Below are positions 15,940 through 25,430 of a stretch of DNA of 64,000 nt, piece by piece. The translations under genes were made by a program, and so were the position numbers. The stretch comes from Nocardioides albus. GTDB lineage: Bacteria; Actinomycetota; Actinomycetes; Propionibacteriales; Nocardioidaceae. The stretch is from assembly GCF_014648255.1 (NCBI RefSeq), contig NZ_BMQT01000004.1, positions 186,001 to 250,000 on the forward strand, written 5' to 3'. The notes beneath the pieces are model-generated. The model saw only the letters and a program-made list of their open reading frames with translations, was not told the DNA's origin and did not search any database. Position 1 is the first letter of the stretch; each line of letters begins with the position of its first letter.

Positions 15940-16991
15940 GCGTCCAGCACCACCTGGATGGCGGCGGCACCGTCGGTGTCCAGCAGCTCGTACGCAGCCG
16001 CGGCGTCGGCGATCGGATACCGGTGGGAGATCAGTTCGCGTACGTCGGGGGTCCCCTGGGCGAGCAGGTCGACGACGGTCCGCTGCAGGCGCGGTACGTC
16101 CCATCGGGCCTGCAGCCGCGGCGGCACGCCGCCGATCTGGGAGGCGACGATCTGCACGCGGTTGTGGTGGAACTCGTCGCCGAGCCGCAGCGGCTGCGCC
16201 TCGCCCTGGTAGAAGCCGGACGCGACGACGGTGCCGTCCGGGCCGACGACTCGGGTCGCGGACTGCAGCGCGTGGTAGCTGCCGGACAGCTCGATCGCGA
16301 CGTCGACGCCGGTGCTGCCGGCGAGCTCGCGAACCTGGTAGGGCAGCTCGGGGCCGGGCGTCAGCACGTCGTGCGCGCCGAACGTCTTCGCGACGTCGAG
16401 GCGGCGCTCGATGCCGTCGACGGCGACGACGCGGGCACCGGCGAGCGTCGCGAACCGGGTGGCGAGCAGGCCGATGACGCCCTGGCCCAGGACGACGACG
16501 GTGCTGCCGGGATTGAGGTCCGCGGCCAGGACGGCGTTGAGCGCGATCGCGCCGACCCGGACGAAGCAGCCGGCGACCGGGTCCAGGCCCTCGGGAAGCT
16601 GGTGGCCGCGCAGCGCGTCCTGGGTCAGCACGCCCTCGGAGCGGTGGCCCCAGATGCCCCACACGATGTCGCCGACGGCGACGTCGTCGTGGTTGGCCTG
16701 GCGCGCGGGGTCAGGCGCGATCTCGACGACCTCGCCGACCTCGGAGTAGCCCCAGCCGTCGAGCGGGTATCCGGGCGGCGCGACCTGGTCGGCGTCGCGG
16801 AACACCCGGGACTCCGCGTCCCAGGTGGAGGTGAGGTACGGGTTCGTACCCCGGTATGCCGTCAGCTCGGTGCCGGCGGAGATCCCCGTGGCGATGGTGC
16901 GCACGCGCACCTGACCGCTGGAGAGCGGCTGCGGGCTGGTCTCGATCACCTCGACGCGGCGAGGTGCCGCGAATCGCACGACCTGTGTCAC
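15936..16991 (-). CDS. Zinc-type medium-chain alcohol/sugar dehydrogenase (351 aa)
   Basis: Medium-chain dehydrogenase with an N-terminal GroES-like domain and a Rossmann fold (VVVLGQGVIGLLA, about residues 163-175). The usual catalytic Cys/His set is not evident: the position near GISAGTELTAY has no Cys-His-Asp triad, and the structural four-Cys zinc loop is missing. It therefore belongs to the zinc-free or atypical branch found in sugar loci. GTG at 16991 was chosen because AGGAACGG lies before it; an upstream ATG at 17024 lacks a Shine-Dalgarno sequence. It is the first gene of the minus-strand operon and presumably oxidises a sugar hydroxyl. Confidence 0.8.
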   Translation of the reverse strand: MTQVVRFAAPRRVEVIETSPQPLSSGQVRVRTIATGISAGTELTAYRGTNPYLTSTWDAESRVFRDADQVAPPGYPLDGWGYSEVGEVVEIAPDPARQANHDDVAVGDIVWGIWGHRSEGVLTQDALRGHQLPEGLDPVAGCFVRVGAIALNAVLAADLNPGSTVVVLGQGVIGLLATRFATLAGARVVAVDGIERRLDVAKTFGAHDVLTPGPELPYQVRELAGSTGVDVAIELSGSYHALQSATRVVGPDGTVVASGFYQGEAQPLRLGDEFHHNRVQIVASQIGGVPPRLQARWDVPRLQRTVVDLLAQGTPDVRELISHRYPIADAAAAYELLDTDGAAAIQVVLDA

Positions 16992-17038
16992 GAATCGGTC
17001 CCGTTCCTGGCCCGGAGGCCACATCTAGAAAGCTGCTT

Positions 17039-17064
17039 TGCTACTTAAGCATACAGGGTTGACA
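17039..17064. promoter_or_regulatory. Divergent promoter region of the glycoside locus with a candidate operator
   Basis: The 137-nt gap between the dehydrogenase (minus) and sugar-receptor (plus) genes is locally AT-richer. It holds TGCT-ACTTA-AGCA (17039-17051), an imperfect palindrome, and TTGACA (17059-17064). The ROK regulator at 20353 is the obvious candidate to bind here. No convincing -10 box at standard spacing was found, so this is tentative. Confidence 0.3.
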
Positions 17065-17128
17065 GAAGTGCTAGCGTAGCGCCCGTGCTCGAGGATGAGT
17101 ACGAAGCTCTGACGAGGAGGTGCCACAG

Positions 17129-18532
17129 ATGACCGCACCGTGGCGAACACGGCGGTGGAGACGAGTCGGCTGCGCAGCCGTGGCGGCGGCCGTCGTCGCC
17201 GGGACGACGGCGTGCGGGCCGGCGAAGGACACCGACGAGGACACGCTCGTGGTCTGGTCGCTGGAGAACCTGCCGGAGCGGGTGGCGGCGACCCGCGCCA
17301 TCGTCGACCGCTTCAGCGAGGAGACCGGGATCGACGTCCAGCTGGTCGCCGTCGACGAGCAGCAGGTCCCGCAGCTCATCCAGTCCGCGGTCCTCTCGGA
17401 CGAGATGCCGGATGTCATCGGCGCCCTTTCGCTGTCGTACGTGCGCCAGATCGCCGACCTCGGCCTGGTCGACACCGCCGCGACGAACCAGGTCGTCGCC
17501 GACCTCGGCCCGGAGACGTTCGAGGAGTCCGCCCTCGAGCTCACCAGCGACGACGAGGACCACCTCGCGGTGCCGTCCGACGCGTGGAGCCAGGTCCTGG
17601 TCTATCGCAAGGATCTCTTCGAGAAGGCCGGCCTGCAGCCCCCGACGACGTACGATGCGATCCGCACCGCCGCCGACGAGCTGACCGGCGACGGTCGGTT
17701 CGGCATCACGCTGGCGACGGATCCGGCGGACGTGTTCACCACGCAGTCGTTCGAGTCCCTGGCGCTGAGCAACGACTGCCAGCTGGTGGACACCTCCGGC
17801 GACGCCGCCCTGGACTCGCCCGCCTGCCAGCAGGCCTGGGACCTCTACGGCCAGCTGGCTACGGAGAACTCGCCGCGCGGCACCCAGTCCGTGGACTCGA
17901 CGCGAGCGACCTACTTCAATGGCACTGCCGCCATGACGGTGTGGTCCACCTTCATCCTCGACGAGCTCGCGGGCCTGCGGAACGATGCCATGCCCGCGTG
18001 CGACGAGTGCGAGGACGACCCGGAGTGGCTGGCCCGCAACAGCGGTGTGGTCACGTCGATCTCGGGCCCGGACAACCCGGAGGGCGCGACGTACGGCGAG
18101 ATCACCTCGTGGACCCTGCTGGACGGCGCCCCGACCGACCGGGCGTCGCGCCTGGTCGAATACATGCTGTCCGAGGGATACGAGGACTGGATCGGGATGG
18201 CGCCGGAGGGCAAGTTCCCCGTCCGCACCGGTGACGCCGAGAACCCGACGCGGTTCACCGACGCCTGGGAGGACCTCGAGGCCGGCGTGGACACCAAGAA
18301 GCCGCTCTCGGACGTGTACGACGCACAGACCATGGACGCGCTGCGGTCTGTCGCCGAAAACATCGACCGGTGGGCGATCACCCAGGGCCAGGGCGCGGTG
18401 CTCGGCCCGGTCAGCACGCAGCTGCCGCTGTCGAAGACGGTCAGCGAGCTCGCGAACGGGCTGCCGCCCGAGGAGGCGGCCGCACAGGCCCAGAGCGACG
18501 TGGAGTCCATCACCGAGGAGGTCGACGAGTGA
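17129..18532 (+). CDS. Sugar ABC importer substrate-binding lipoprotein (467 aa)
   Basis: Extracellular solute-binding family 1 receptor. It has a signal with arginines (WRTRRWRRVG), lipobox GTTAC with Cys at about residue 29, then LVVWSLENLPERVAATRAIV, the typical opening of maltose/glycerol-phosphate-type receptors. ATG at 17129 was chosen because AGGAGG lies 8 nt upstream; the GTG at 17120 is too close to it. First gene of the plus-strand half of the locus, followed by two permeases. No ATPase gene is in the cluster, so a shared MsiK/MalK-type ATPase encoded elsewhere is likely, as is common in actinobacteria. Confidence 0.9.
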   Translation: MTAPWRTRRWRRVGCAAVAAAVVAGTTACGPAKDTDEDTLVVWSLENLPERVAATRAIVDRFSEETGIDVQLVAVDEQQVPQLIQSAVLSDEMPDVIGALSLSYVRQIADLGLVDTAATNQVVADLGPETFEESALELTSDDEDHLAVPSDAWSQVLVYRKDLFEKAGLQPPTTYDAIRTAADELTGDGRFGITLATDPADVFTTQSFESLALSNDCQLVDTSGDAALDSPACQQAWDLYGQLATENSPRGTQSVDSTRATYFNGTAAMTVWSTFILDELAGLRNDAMPACDECEDDPEWLARNSGVVTSISGPDNPEGATYGEITSWTLLDGAPTDRASRLVEYMLSEGYEDWIGMAPEGKFPVRTGDAENPTRFTDAWEDLEAGVDTKKPLSDVYDAQTMDALRSVAENIDRWAITQGQGAVLGPVSTQLPLSKTVSELANGLPPEEAAAQAQSDVESITEEVDE

Positions 18533-19470
18533 GCACCCCGACCCTGACGCGGGCCGCCGCCCCGCCGCGCCGGCGGGCATCGCTCGACGCGCGGATGGAG
18601 AATCGCGACGGTCTGACGATGATCGCGCCCACGGCGCTGATCATCCTGGTGGTGATCGTGATCCCGATCGGCTGGAACGTGGTCTTGGCGTTCCAGGACA
18701 CCTCCCTCGAGACCATCGCCGAGCGGGGAATCACCGGCTCCCCGACGTTCGACAACATCGTCCGGGTCCTCACCGCGTCCGGCTTCTGGTCGTCGCTGTG
18801 GACGACGGTCGTCTACTCGGTGGCCGCAACCGCCGGGTCGGTGGCGGTCGGGCTCGCCGCGGCGCTGGCCTTCCGGCGTCCGTTCCGGTCGCGCGGCCTG
18901 CTGCGGGCGTTCATGCTGCTGCCGTACGTCGCGCCTGTCGTCGCGGTCGCGTTCGTGTGGGAGATGCTGCTCAACCCGCAGTACGGCCTGGTCAACACGT
19001 GGGGCACCTCCTGGCTGGGCTGGGACGAGCCGGTCGACTTCCTCGGGCAGGAGCCATTCGCGCTCCTCACCGTCATCGCGTTCGAGATCTGGCGCTACTT
19101 CCCGTTCGCGTTCATGTTCCTGACCGCCCGGCTGGTCGCGCTGCCGGTCGAGCTCGAGGAGGCGGCCCGCGTGGACGGTGCGACCCCGTCCCAGACGTTC
19201 CGGCACGTGATCTTCCCCCAGCTGGTCCCGACGATCGCGCTGCTGTGTCTGCTGCGCCTGATCATGACCTTCAACAAGTTCGACGACGTCTACCTGCTGA
19301 CCGGCGGGACGGCCGGGACCGAGATCGCTCCCGTACGTGTCTACGACCAGCTCACCGGCAACCTCGACATCGGCGGCGCCGCGGCGAACGCCTTGGTCCT
19401 CGCCGTCGTGCTGGCCCTCTTCCTCACCGTCTACATGCGGTTCTTCGGCCGGAAGGAGCAGGACGGATGA
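18529..19470 (+). CDS. Sugar ABC importer permease, MalF/UgpA type (313 aa)
   Basis: Six predicted transmembrane segments. The EAA coupling loop reads EEAARVDGATPSQTFRHVI (about residues 205-223). The GTG overlaps the receptor stop (GTGA, 18529-18532). It is followed by its partner permease with an ATGA overlap. Confidence 0.93.
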   Translation: MSTPTLTRAAAPPRRRASLDARMENRDGLTMIAPTALIILVVIVIPIGWNVVLAFQDTSLETIAERGITGSPTFDNIVRVLTASGFWSSLWTTVVYSVAATAGSVAVGLAAALAFRRPFRSRGLLRAFMLLPYVAPVVAVAFVWEMLLNPQYGLVNTWGTSWLGWDEPVDFLGQEPFALLTVIAFEIWRYFPFAFMFLTARLVALPVELEEAARVDGATPSQTFRHVIFPQLVPTIALLCLLRLIMTFNKFDDVYLLTGGTAGTEIAPVRVYDQLTGNLDIGGAAANALVLAVVLALFLTVYMRFFGRKEQDG

Positions 19471-20333
19471 ACCGGCTCGCCTTCGAGACCAAGCTCTGGC
19501 CCGTGCTGCGGTGGTTGCTCATCGCAACCCTCGTGGTCGCAACGGTCTTCCCCTTCTACTACATGGTGCTGCTCAGCTTCGTTCCGATCGAGCAGCTGCT
19601 GCAGCACCCCGAGCGGCTCTGGGTGCCGCTGGAGAACCTCACCACCGAGACCTACCGCGAGGTGCTCCGCAGCGAGGAGGAGGGTGGGCAGGGCTTCGCC
19701 CTCTTCATGCGCAACTCGGCGATCGTGTCGCTGGCGTGCACGCTGCTGACTCTGCTCGCCGTCATCCCCGGTGCGTACGCCGTCTCGCGCCTGAAGTTCA
19801 AGGGCCGCCAGTTCATGGGCACGCTGTTCCTGGCCGTCTACCTCTTCCCCGCGATCGTCATCGCCATCCCGCTGTTCGTCGGCTTCTCCCGCGTCGGCCT
19901 GGGCACCTCGCTGATCGGTCTGGTCCTCGTCTACATCGCGCTCACCGTGCCGACGTCGATCCACATGCTGCGGTCGTACTTCGAGACCATCCCGGTGTCG
20001 ATCGACGAGGCCGCGAAGCTCGACGGCGCCAGCCGATGGACGACGCTGCGTACGATCACCGTTCCGCTGGCGATGCCGACGATCATGTCGACGGCGCTCT
20101 ACATCTTCATGATCGCGTGGAACGAGTTGTTGTTCGCGCTCCTGTTCCTGGTCACCGACCGAGACAAGTGGACGGTGTCGCTCGGACTCTCGCAGCTCTC
20201 GAACGGCATCGAGGTGTCCAAGACCGTGCTCATGGCTGGGTCGGTGCTGCTCACCATCCCGGTGGTGCTGCTCTATGGTCTCGCAGAGCGTGCGCTGACG
20301 GAGGGTCTCACGGCGGGTGCTGACAAGGGCTGA
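19467..20333 (+). CDS. Sugar ABC importer permease, MalG/UgpE type (288 aa)
   Basis: Six transmembrane segments. The EAA loop is DEAAKLDGASRWTTLRTITV (about 175-194) and the N-terminus is of the usual PFYYMVLLSF type. The ATG at 19467 overlaps the preceding stop. Its 3' end lies 19 nt before the ROK regulator ATG, so the regulator is probably co-transcribed. Confidence 0.93.
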   Translation: MNRLAFETKLWPVLRWLLIATLVVATVFPFYYMVLLSFVPIEQLLQHPERLWVPLENLTTETYREVLRSEEEGGQGFALFMRNSAIVSLACTLLTLLAVIPGAYAVSRLKFKGRQFMGTLFLAVYLFPAIVIAIPLFVGFSRVGLGTSLIGLVLVYIALTVPTSIHMLRSYFETIPVSIDEAAKLDGASRWTTLRTITVPLAMPTIMSTALYIFMIAWNELLFALLFLVTDRDKWTVSLGLSQLSNGIEVSKTVLMAGSVLLTIPVVLLYGLAERALTEGLTAGADKG

Positions 20334-20352
20334 GAGAGCGGGCGGAGCGAGT

Positions 20353-21501
20353 ATGGGTATCGGACCTGGGGACATCCTCGAACTGGTGCGGGAGGACCGT
20401 GCCACCACGCGGGGCGAGATCGCCGAGCTGACCGGCCTGTCGCGCGTCACGGTCGCGCACCGCGTGGACGCCCTGCTCGCAGCCGGACTGGTCGAGGGCG
20501 TCGGGTCGGGGAGCGCGACGGGCGGACGTCGCCCGACGCGACTCGCGTTCAACGCCGATGCCGGCCGGGTCGCGGTGGCGGCGATCGACACGGCCCACGC
20601 CGAGGTCGCGATCACCGACCTCTGGGGCGTCATCCAGCGTCGTACGCTGATAGACGTGGACGTCGCCGCCGGGCCGGTCGCGACCCTGGACCGCGTCGCG
20701 GCTGCGCTGGCCGATGTCATCGACGACGAGAACCGTGGCCGGCCACTTGGCATCGGGCTGAGTCTGCCCAGCCCGATCGACCCGGCGACGGGCCGGCCGA
20801 GCGAGCCCCCGATCCTCCCCGGCTGGGACGACTTCGACATCGGCGCGCACCTGACCGGACGGCGGTGGGGCGACGCTCCGGTCATCGTGCGAAACGATGC
20901 CGACGCAATGGGATACGGCGAATACCTGGCGGTCCCGGACCACCCCCGGTCGCTCTTCCTGCTCAAGGCGTCCACCGGCATCGGCTCGGGCATCATCATC
21001 GAAGGCCACATCTACCAGGGCAACGACGGTGCCGCCGGCGACATCGGCCACGTCCGCGTCCCCGAGGCCGAAGGCGCGCTCTGCCAGTGCGGTGCGACCG
21101 GGTGTCTCGCCGCGATCGCCTCCGGGCGGGCGGTGGCCCGCCAGCTGCGCGAGCTCGGTCGGGACGCGCCGTCGGGTCGGGCGGTCAAGCAGCTCTTGGA
21201 CCAGGGTGACCCGGATGCGGTCCAGGTCACCCGCCAGGCGGGCCGGGTCATCGGCCGGGTTCTCGCCACGGTGGTCACGCTCGTCAATCCCAGCGTCCTC
21301 GTCTTCGGTGGCGACCTGGCCTCGGCATCGCTGCTCAGCGGCGTCCAGGAATCCCTCTACCCGGCCGTTCTCCCGCGCGCGACCCGACGTCTGGAGATCC
21401 GGCTCGCCGAGCTCGGCGACGACTCCAGCCTCCGAGGAATGGCCGGACAGGTCGTGCAGCAGGAGCTCTCCGCAGAAGCAGTGAACACGAGGTTGGCATG
21501 A
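20353..21501 (+). CDS. ROK-family transcriptional regulator (382 aa)
   Basis: The N-terminal winged helix-turn-helix (about residues 10-65, TRGEIAELTGLSRVTVAHRV) is fused to a ROK sugar-kinase-like domain. The ROK zinc site is present: GHVRVPE followed by CQCGATGCL (about 245-258). ATG at 20353 was taken because GGAGCGAG lies just upstream. It probably represses the divergent glycoside operons and is relieved by a sugar. It overlaps the next gene by ATGA (21498-21501). Confidence 0.9.
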   Translation: MGIGPGDILELVREDRATTRGEIAELTGLSRVTVAHRVDALLAAGLVEGVGSGSATGGRRPTRLAFNADAGRVAVAAIDTAHAEVAITDLWGVIQRRTLIDVDVAAGPVATLDRVAAALADVIDDENRGRPLGIGLSLPSPIDPATGRPSEPPILPGWDDFDIGAHLTGRRWGDAPVIVRNDADAMGYGEYLAVPDHPRSLFLLKASTGIGSGIIIEGHIYQGNDGAAGDIGHVRVPEAEGALCQCGATGCLAAIASGRAVARQLRELGRDAPSGRAVKQLLDQGDPDAVQVTRQAGRVIGRVLATVVTLVNPSVLVFGGDLASASLLSGVQESLYPAVLPRATRRLEIRLAELGDDSSLRGMAGQVVQQELSAEAVNTRLA

Positions 21502-22436
21502 GCAGTGACGTCGCACCCGTCTCCGTGGGCTTGGTCGGCACCGGCGGTTGGGCACGTACGACCCACGCGCCCCTGCATGCGAGCCCCGGCCCGACTCGGC
21601 TCGTGGGCGTATGGGGCCGGGACCCAGACCGGACCGCTGCGCTCGCCGCCGAGCACGGGGTCCGGGCGTTCGGCAGCTTCGACGAGCTCGTCGACGAGTG
21701 CGAGGCCGTCGACTTCGCGGTCGCGCCGCATGTGCAGGCCGAGCTGGCCGTACGCGCCGCCGCGTGCGGACGCGCCCTCATGCTGGAGAAGCCGCTCGGC
21801 GTGACCCTCGAGGAGTCTCGGAAGGTGGCCGACGCGGTCCGCGAGGCAGGCGTGCCGCACCTCGTCGTGCTGACCAAGCGCTACCACACGCAGACCCGCG
21901 CGTTCCTTGCCGACGCCGCCGCCCTCCGCGCGGAGGGACCGGTGCTCGGGGCGTCCGCGCGCTACCTGCACGGCGGCTTCCTGCAGGGCTCGTTCGCCGC
22001 TGCCGACGGGACTTGGCGGGCCGGACCGCTCGGGGCCCTGCGCGACCTCGGTCCACACCTGCTGGACCTCGTCGACCTCGCTGTCGGGCCCGTCGTGGCG
22101 GCCCGAGCCGATCAGGCGCGCGACCAGCTCACCGCGATCACCACCTGGCACGCTGACGGCGCCGTCGCGCAGGTCACCCTGTCCGGAGCTGTGGCCGCTG
22201 ACGGCGTCCTGACCGACGTCGATGTCTACTCCTCGGCGGGCGTCGCGCGCTACAGCACGGCCGGCATGGACCACGCCGAGTGTTGGACGACGGCACGAGC
22301 AGAGCTCGCCGGCGCCGTCCGCAACGGCAGTCCCGTCACCGTCGACGTCGCGCGTGCGGTTCGGGTCGCGGAGCTCGTCGATGCCGTCGAGACGTCGTTG
22401 GCCGATGGGACCCGGGTCTCAGTGCCGTCGAGCTGA
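21498..22436 (+). CDS. Gfo/Idh/MocA-family oxidoreductase (312 aa)
   Basis: NAD(P)-dependent sugar dehydrogenase. It has a Rossmann motif (VGLVGTGGWART, about 9-20), the family EKP motif in MLEKPLG (about 95-101) and DLGPHLLDLV (about 179-188) with the catalytic-region His. Last gene of the plus-strand half of the locus. With the isomerase/epimerase and the atypical dehydrogenase it gives the locus two oxidation steps, which suggests that the glycoside is processed through keto-sugars. Confidence 0.88.
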   Translation: MSSDVAPVSVGLVGTGGWARTTHAPLHASPGPTRLVGVWGRDPDRTAALAAEHGVRAFGSFDELVDECEAVDFAVAPHVQAELAVRAAACGRALMLEKPLGVTLEESRKVADAVREAGVPHLVVLTKRYHTQTRAFLADAAALRAEGPVLGASARYLHGGFLQGSFAAADGTWRAGPLGALRDLGPHLLDLVDLAVGPVVAARADQARDQLTAITTWHADGAVAQVTLSGAVAADGVLTDVDVYSSAGVARYSTAGMDHAECWTTARAELAGAVRNGSPVTVDVARAVRVAELVDAVETSLADGTRVSVPSS

Positions 22437-22557
22437 CAGCGCGTACGCATTTCCGCCAACAGTCGACACCCTCCTTTGATGCCGCTGGCGCGGCACGATA
22501 TGACTCGCCTTGAGGCTGCGATCACACACCCCACCGCGGTCTCGGAAAGGTGAGGAA

Positions 22558-24348
22558 ATGCCAGTCTTCGACGACGGTCAGCAAGAGACCGAGGTCCCCG
22601 AGACCGAGGATGTGGTGACCACCGACGTCCTCGTCGTGGGATCCGGCCCGGCGGGTGCCTCCGCCGCGCTCTTCCTGAGCGAGCTCGGTGTCGACAACAT
22701 CATGATCACGAAATACCGCTGGACCGCGAACACCCCGCGGGCGCACATCACCAACCAGCGCGCGATGGAGATCTTCCGCGACCTGGGCATCGAGGAGCAG
22801 GTCCAGGCCGACGCGACGCCGCACGAGCTCGTCGGTGACACCGTCTTCTGCACCAGCATCGCCGGCGAGGAGATCGGCCGCATCCGCACCTGGGGCACCC
22901 GCCCCGACCGCGAGGCCGACTATCAGCTGGCGAGCCCGTGTCTCACCGTCGACATCCCGCAGACCTACCTCGAGCCGATCCTGGTCCGCAACGCCACCGA
23001 GCGCGGCACCCAGACCCGGTTCTCCACCGAATACCTCTCGCACGTCCAGGACGAGGACGGCGTCACCACGATCGCCCGCGACCGGCTCACCGGTCACGAG
23101 TACAAGATCCGCTCGAAGTTCCTCATCGGCGCAGACGGCGCCCGCACCCAGGTAGGCGCGGACATCGATCTTCCGATGGAAGGCGCGATGGACATCGCCG
23201 GGTCGATGAACATCACCTTCAAGGCTGACCTCTCCGAGCTCGTCGACCACCGCCCGTCCGTCCTCTACTGGGTCATCCAGCCGGGCTCGAACGTCGGCGG
23301 CATCGGCACCGGCCTGGTCCGCATGGTCCGCCCCTGGGACGAATGGCTGATCGTGTGGGGCTACGACATCAACCAGCCGCCGCCGGAGCTGACCGAGGAG
23401 TACGCGGTCAAGGTCATCCGCGACCTGCTCGGGATGCCCGACCTGGAGCCCGACGTGACCGGCTACTCGCTGTGGGGCGTGAACGAGATGTACGCGACCC
23501 ACGCCCAGAAGGGCCGCGTCTTCTGCGCCGGCGACGCCATCCACCGGCACCCGCCGTCGAACGGTCTCGGCTCGAACACGTCGATCCAGGACTCCTACAA
23601 CCTGGCCTGGAAGCTCGCCGCCGTGCTCCAGGGCTATGCGGAGACCTCGCTGCTGGACTCCTACTCCGCCGAGCGCGCCCCGGTCGCCAAGCGGATCGTC
23701 ACTCGCGCCAACCAGTCCGCGCGCGAGTTCGGCGAGCTCTTCGAGGCGCTCGGCGTCGTCGGCCTCGAGGGCGAGGAGATGGCCAAGGCCATCGAGGAGC
23801 GCAAGGCAAACACCCCCGAGGGCGCCGCCAAGCGCGCCGCGCTGGTCACCGCGATGGAGCGCAAGAACTACGAGTTCAACGCCCACGGTGTCGAGCTCGG
23901 TCAGTTCTACGAGTCCAACGCGATCGTCTCTGACGGCACCCGGCCCGCGCCGACCGACGACGAGGACCTCTACCACCGGATGTCGACCTCGCCGGGGGCT
24001 CACCTGCCGCACGCCTGGGTGGGTGACAACGTCGAGAAGCACGCGATGCTCGACCTCGCGCCCTACACGAAGTGGACGCTGATCACCGGTGTCGCCGGTG
24101 AGGCGTGGGAGGACGCGGCGGAGGCGGCCCGGACGAAGTTCGGGATCCCGCTCCAGACCGTCGTCATCGGCCCGGGCCGAGCTGTCACCGACCTCTACTT
24201 CGACTGGGCGAAGCTCCGCGAGGTCGAGGAGTCGGGCGCCCTCCTGGTCCGTCCCGACAAGCACATCGCCTGGCGTTCCATGTCGCTGCCCGACGACCCC
24301 GGCGCCGCGCTGGGCGAGGCGGTCGCGACGCTGCTGGGCAAGGCCTGA
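22558..24348 (+). CDS. FAD-dependent phenol/resorcinol hydroxylase, TfdB/PheA family (596 aa)
   Basis: Class A flavin monooxygenase that hydroxylates a phenol with NAD(P)H and O2. The FAD site VLVVGSGPAGASAALFL (about residues 24-40), a DG motif GADGARTQVG (about 196-205) and the second FAD motif VFCAGDAIHRHPPSNGLG (about 321-338) are visible. A thioredoxin-like C-terminal domain follows. Followed by maleylacetate reductase and hydroxyquinol dioxygenase genes, the product is most likely hydroxyquinol, so the substrate may be resorcinol (as for TsdB) or a related phenol. ATG at 22558 follows GAAAGGTGAGG. First gene of a three-gene operon. Confidence 0.9.
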   Translation: MPVFDDGQQETEVPETEDVVTTDVLVVGSGPAGASAALFLSELGVDNIMITKYRWTANTPRAHITNQRAMEIFRDLGIEEQVQADATPHELVGDTVFCTSIAGEEIGRIRTWGTRPDREADYQLASPCLTVDIPQTYLEPILVRNATERGTQTRFSTEYLSHVQDEDGVTTIARDRLTGHEYKIRSKFLIGADGARTQVGADIDLPMEGAMDIAGSMNITFKADLSELVDHRPSVLYWVIQPGSNVGGIGTGLVRMVRPWDEWLIVWGYDINQPPPELTEEYAVKVIRDLLGMPDLEPDVTGYSLWGVNEMYATHAQKGRVFCAGDAIHRHPPSNGLGSNTSIQDSYNLAWKLAAVLQGYAETSLLDSYSAERAPVAKRIVTRANQSAREFGELFEALGVVGLEGEEMAKAIEERKANTPEGAAKRAALVTAMERKNYEFNAHGVELGQFYESNAIVSDGTRPAPTDDEDLYHRMSTSPGAHLPHAWVGDNVEKHAMLDLAPYTKWTLITGVAGEAWEDAAEAARTKFGIPLQTVVIGPGRAVTDLYFDWAKLREVEESGALLVRPDKHIAWRSMSLPDDPGAALGEAVATLLGKA

Positions 24349-24377
24349 CCGATTCGGTCGACAGACGGGGGGATTCG

Positions 24378-25430
24378 ATGAAGTTCACGCACGATTCGCT
24401 GCCGCAGCGGGTCCGCTTCGCCACCGGCGAGGCGCCCGCTGCGGTGGCAGCAGAGATCGACGAGTTCGGCGCGCGGCGGGTGATGGTCATCGCCGGCGCG
24501 CGCGAGGCCGAGCTCGCCGCCCGGGTGACGGCCGACGTACCGGTCGCGCTGCACCATGACGAGGTCGTGATGCACGTGCCGGTCGAGGTCGCCGAGCGGG
24601 CTCGTGAGCGGGCGGCCGAGGCGGGCGTCGACGCGCTGGTGTGCGTCGGCGGTGGCTCGACCACCGGGCTGGCCAAGGCCGTCGCGCTCACCACGGGCCT
24701 GCCGATCGTGGCGGTCCCGACGACGTACGCCGGGTCCGAGGCGACCAACGTCTGGGGCCTGACCACGGGCGAGACCAAGACCACCGGCATCGACGCCCGC
24801 GTCCTGCCACGATCGGTCGTCTACGACGCCTCGCTGCTGACCACGCTGCCCGGCGAGATGACCGTCGCCAGCGGCCTGAACGCGCTCGCGCACTGCGTCG
24901 ACGCGATGTGGGGCCCCCGGGTGGACCCCATCGACCAGGTCAACGCCGCCGAGGGGATCCGCGGGCTCGCGACCGGGCTTCCGCTGGTCGCCGCGAATCC
25001 CCAGAGCATCGAGGGGATCGAGCAGACCCTCTACGGCGCCTACCTGGCGGCGGTCTCGTTCACGTCCGCCGGATCCGGGATGCACCACAAGATCTGCCAC
25101 GTGCTCGGTGGGATGTTCAACCTGCCGCACGCCCAGACCCATGCGGTCGTGCTCCCGCACGTGCTCGCTTTCAACGCGCCGTCCGCACCCGAGGCGGAGG
25201 CGCGGATCGCGGCGGCCTTCGGGGCGCCGAGCGCGGTCGCGGGGCTCGGCGCCCTGCGTACGACACTCTCGGCGCCGAAGGCGCTCGAGGACTACGGCAT
25301 GCCCGAGGACGGCATCGCCAAGGCGGTCGCGCCGATCATGGCCGCGATTCCCGACAACAACCCGACCCCGGTCACCGAGGAGAACCTGACCGCGCTGCTG
25401 ACCGCGGCGTGGGCGGGAGAGGAGAGCTGA
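24378..25430 (+). CDS. Maleylacetate reductase (350 aa)
   Basis: Iron-type alcohol dehydrogenase fold that reduces maleylacetate to 3-oxoadipate with NAD(P)[18 protein letters not shown] (about residues 87-103), [17 protein letters not shown] (about 113-129) and the His region [15 protein letters not shown] and [11 protein letters not shown] are visible. These are the diagnostic blocks of MacA/TsdD enzymes. ATG at 24378 follows a GGGGGG-type ribosome site. The stop shares one base with the next ATG (TGATG). Confidence 0.93.
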   Translation: MKFTHDSLPQRVRFATGEAPAAVAAEIDEFGARRVMVIAGAREAELAARVTADVPVALHHDEVVMHVPVEVAERARERAAEAGVDALVCVGGGSTTGLAKAVALTTGLPIVAVPTTYAGSEATNVWGLTTGETKTTGIDARVLPRSVVYDASLLTTLPGEMTVASGLNALAHCVDAMWGPRVDPIDQVNAAEGIRGLATGLPLVAANPQSIEGIEQTLYGAYLAAVSFTSAGSGMHHKICHVLGGMFNLPHAQTHAVVLPHVLAFNAPSAPEAEARIAAAFGAPSAVAGLGALRTTLSAPKALEDYGMPEDGIAKAVAPIMAAIPDNNPTPVTEENLTALLTAAWAGEES

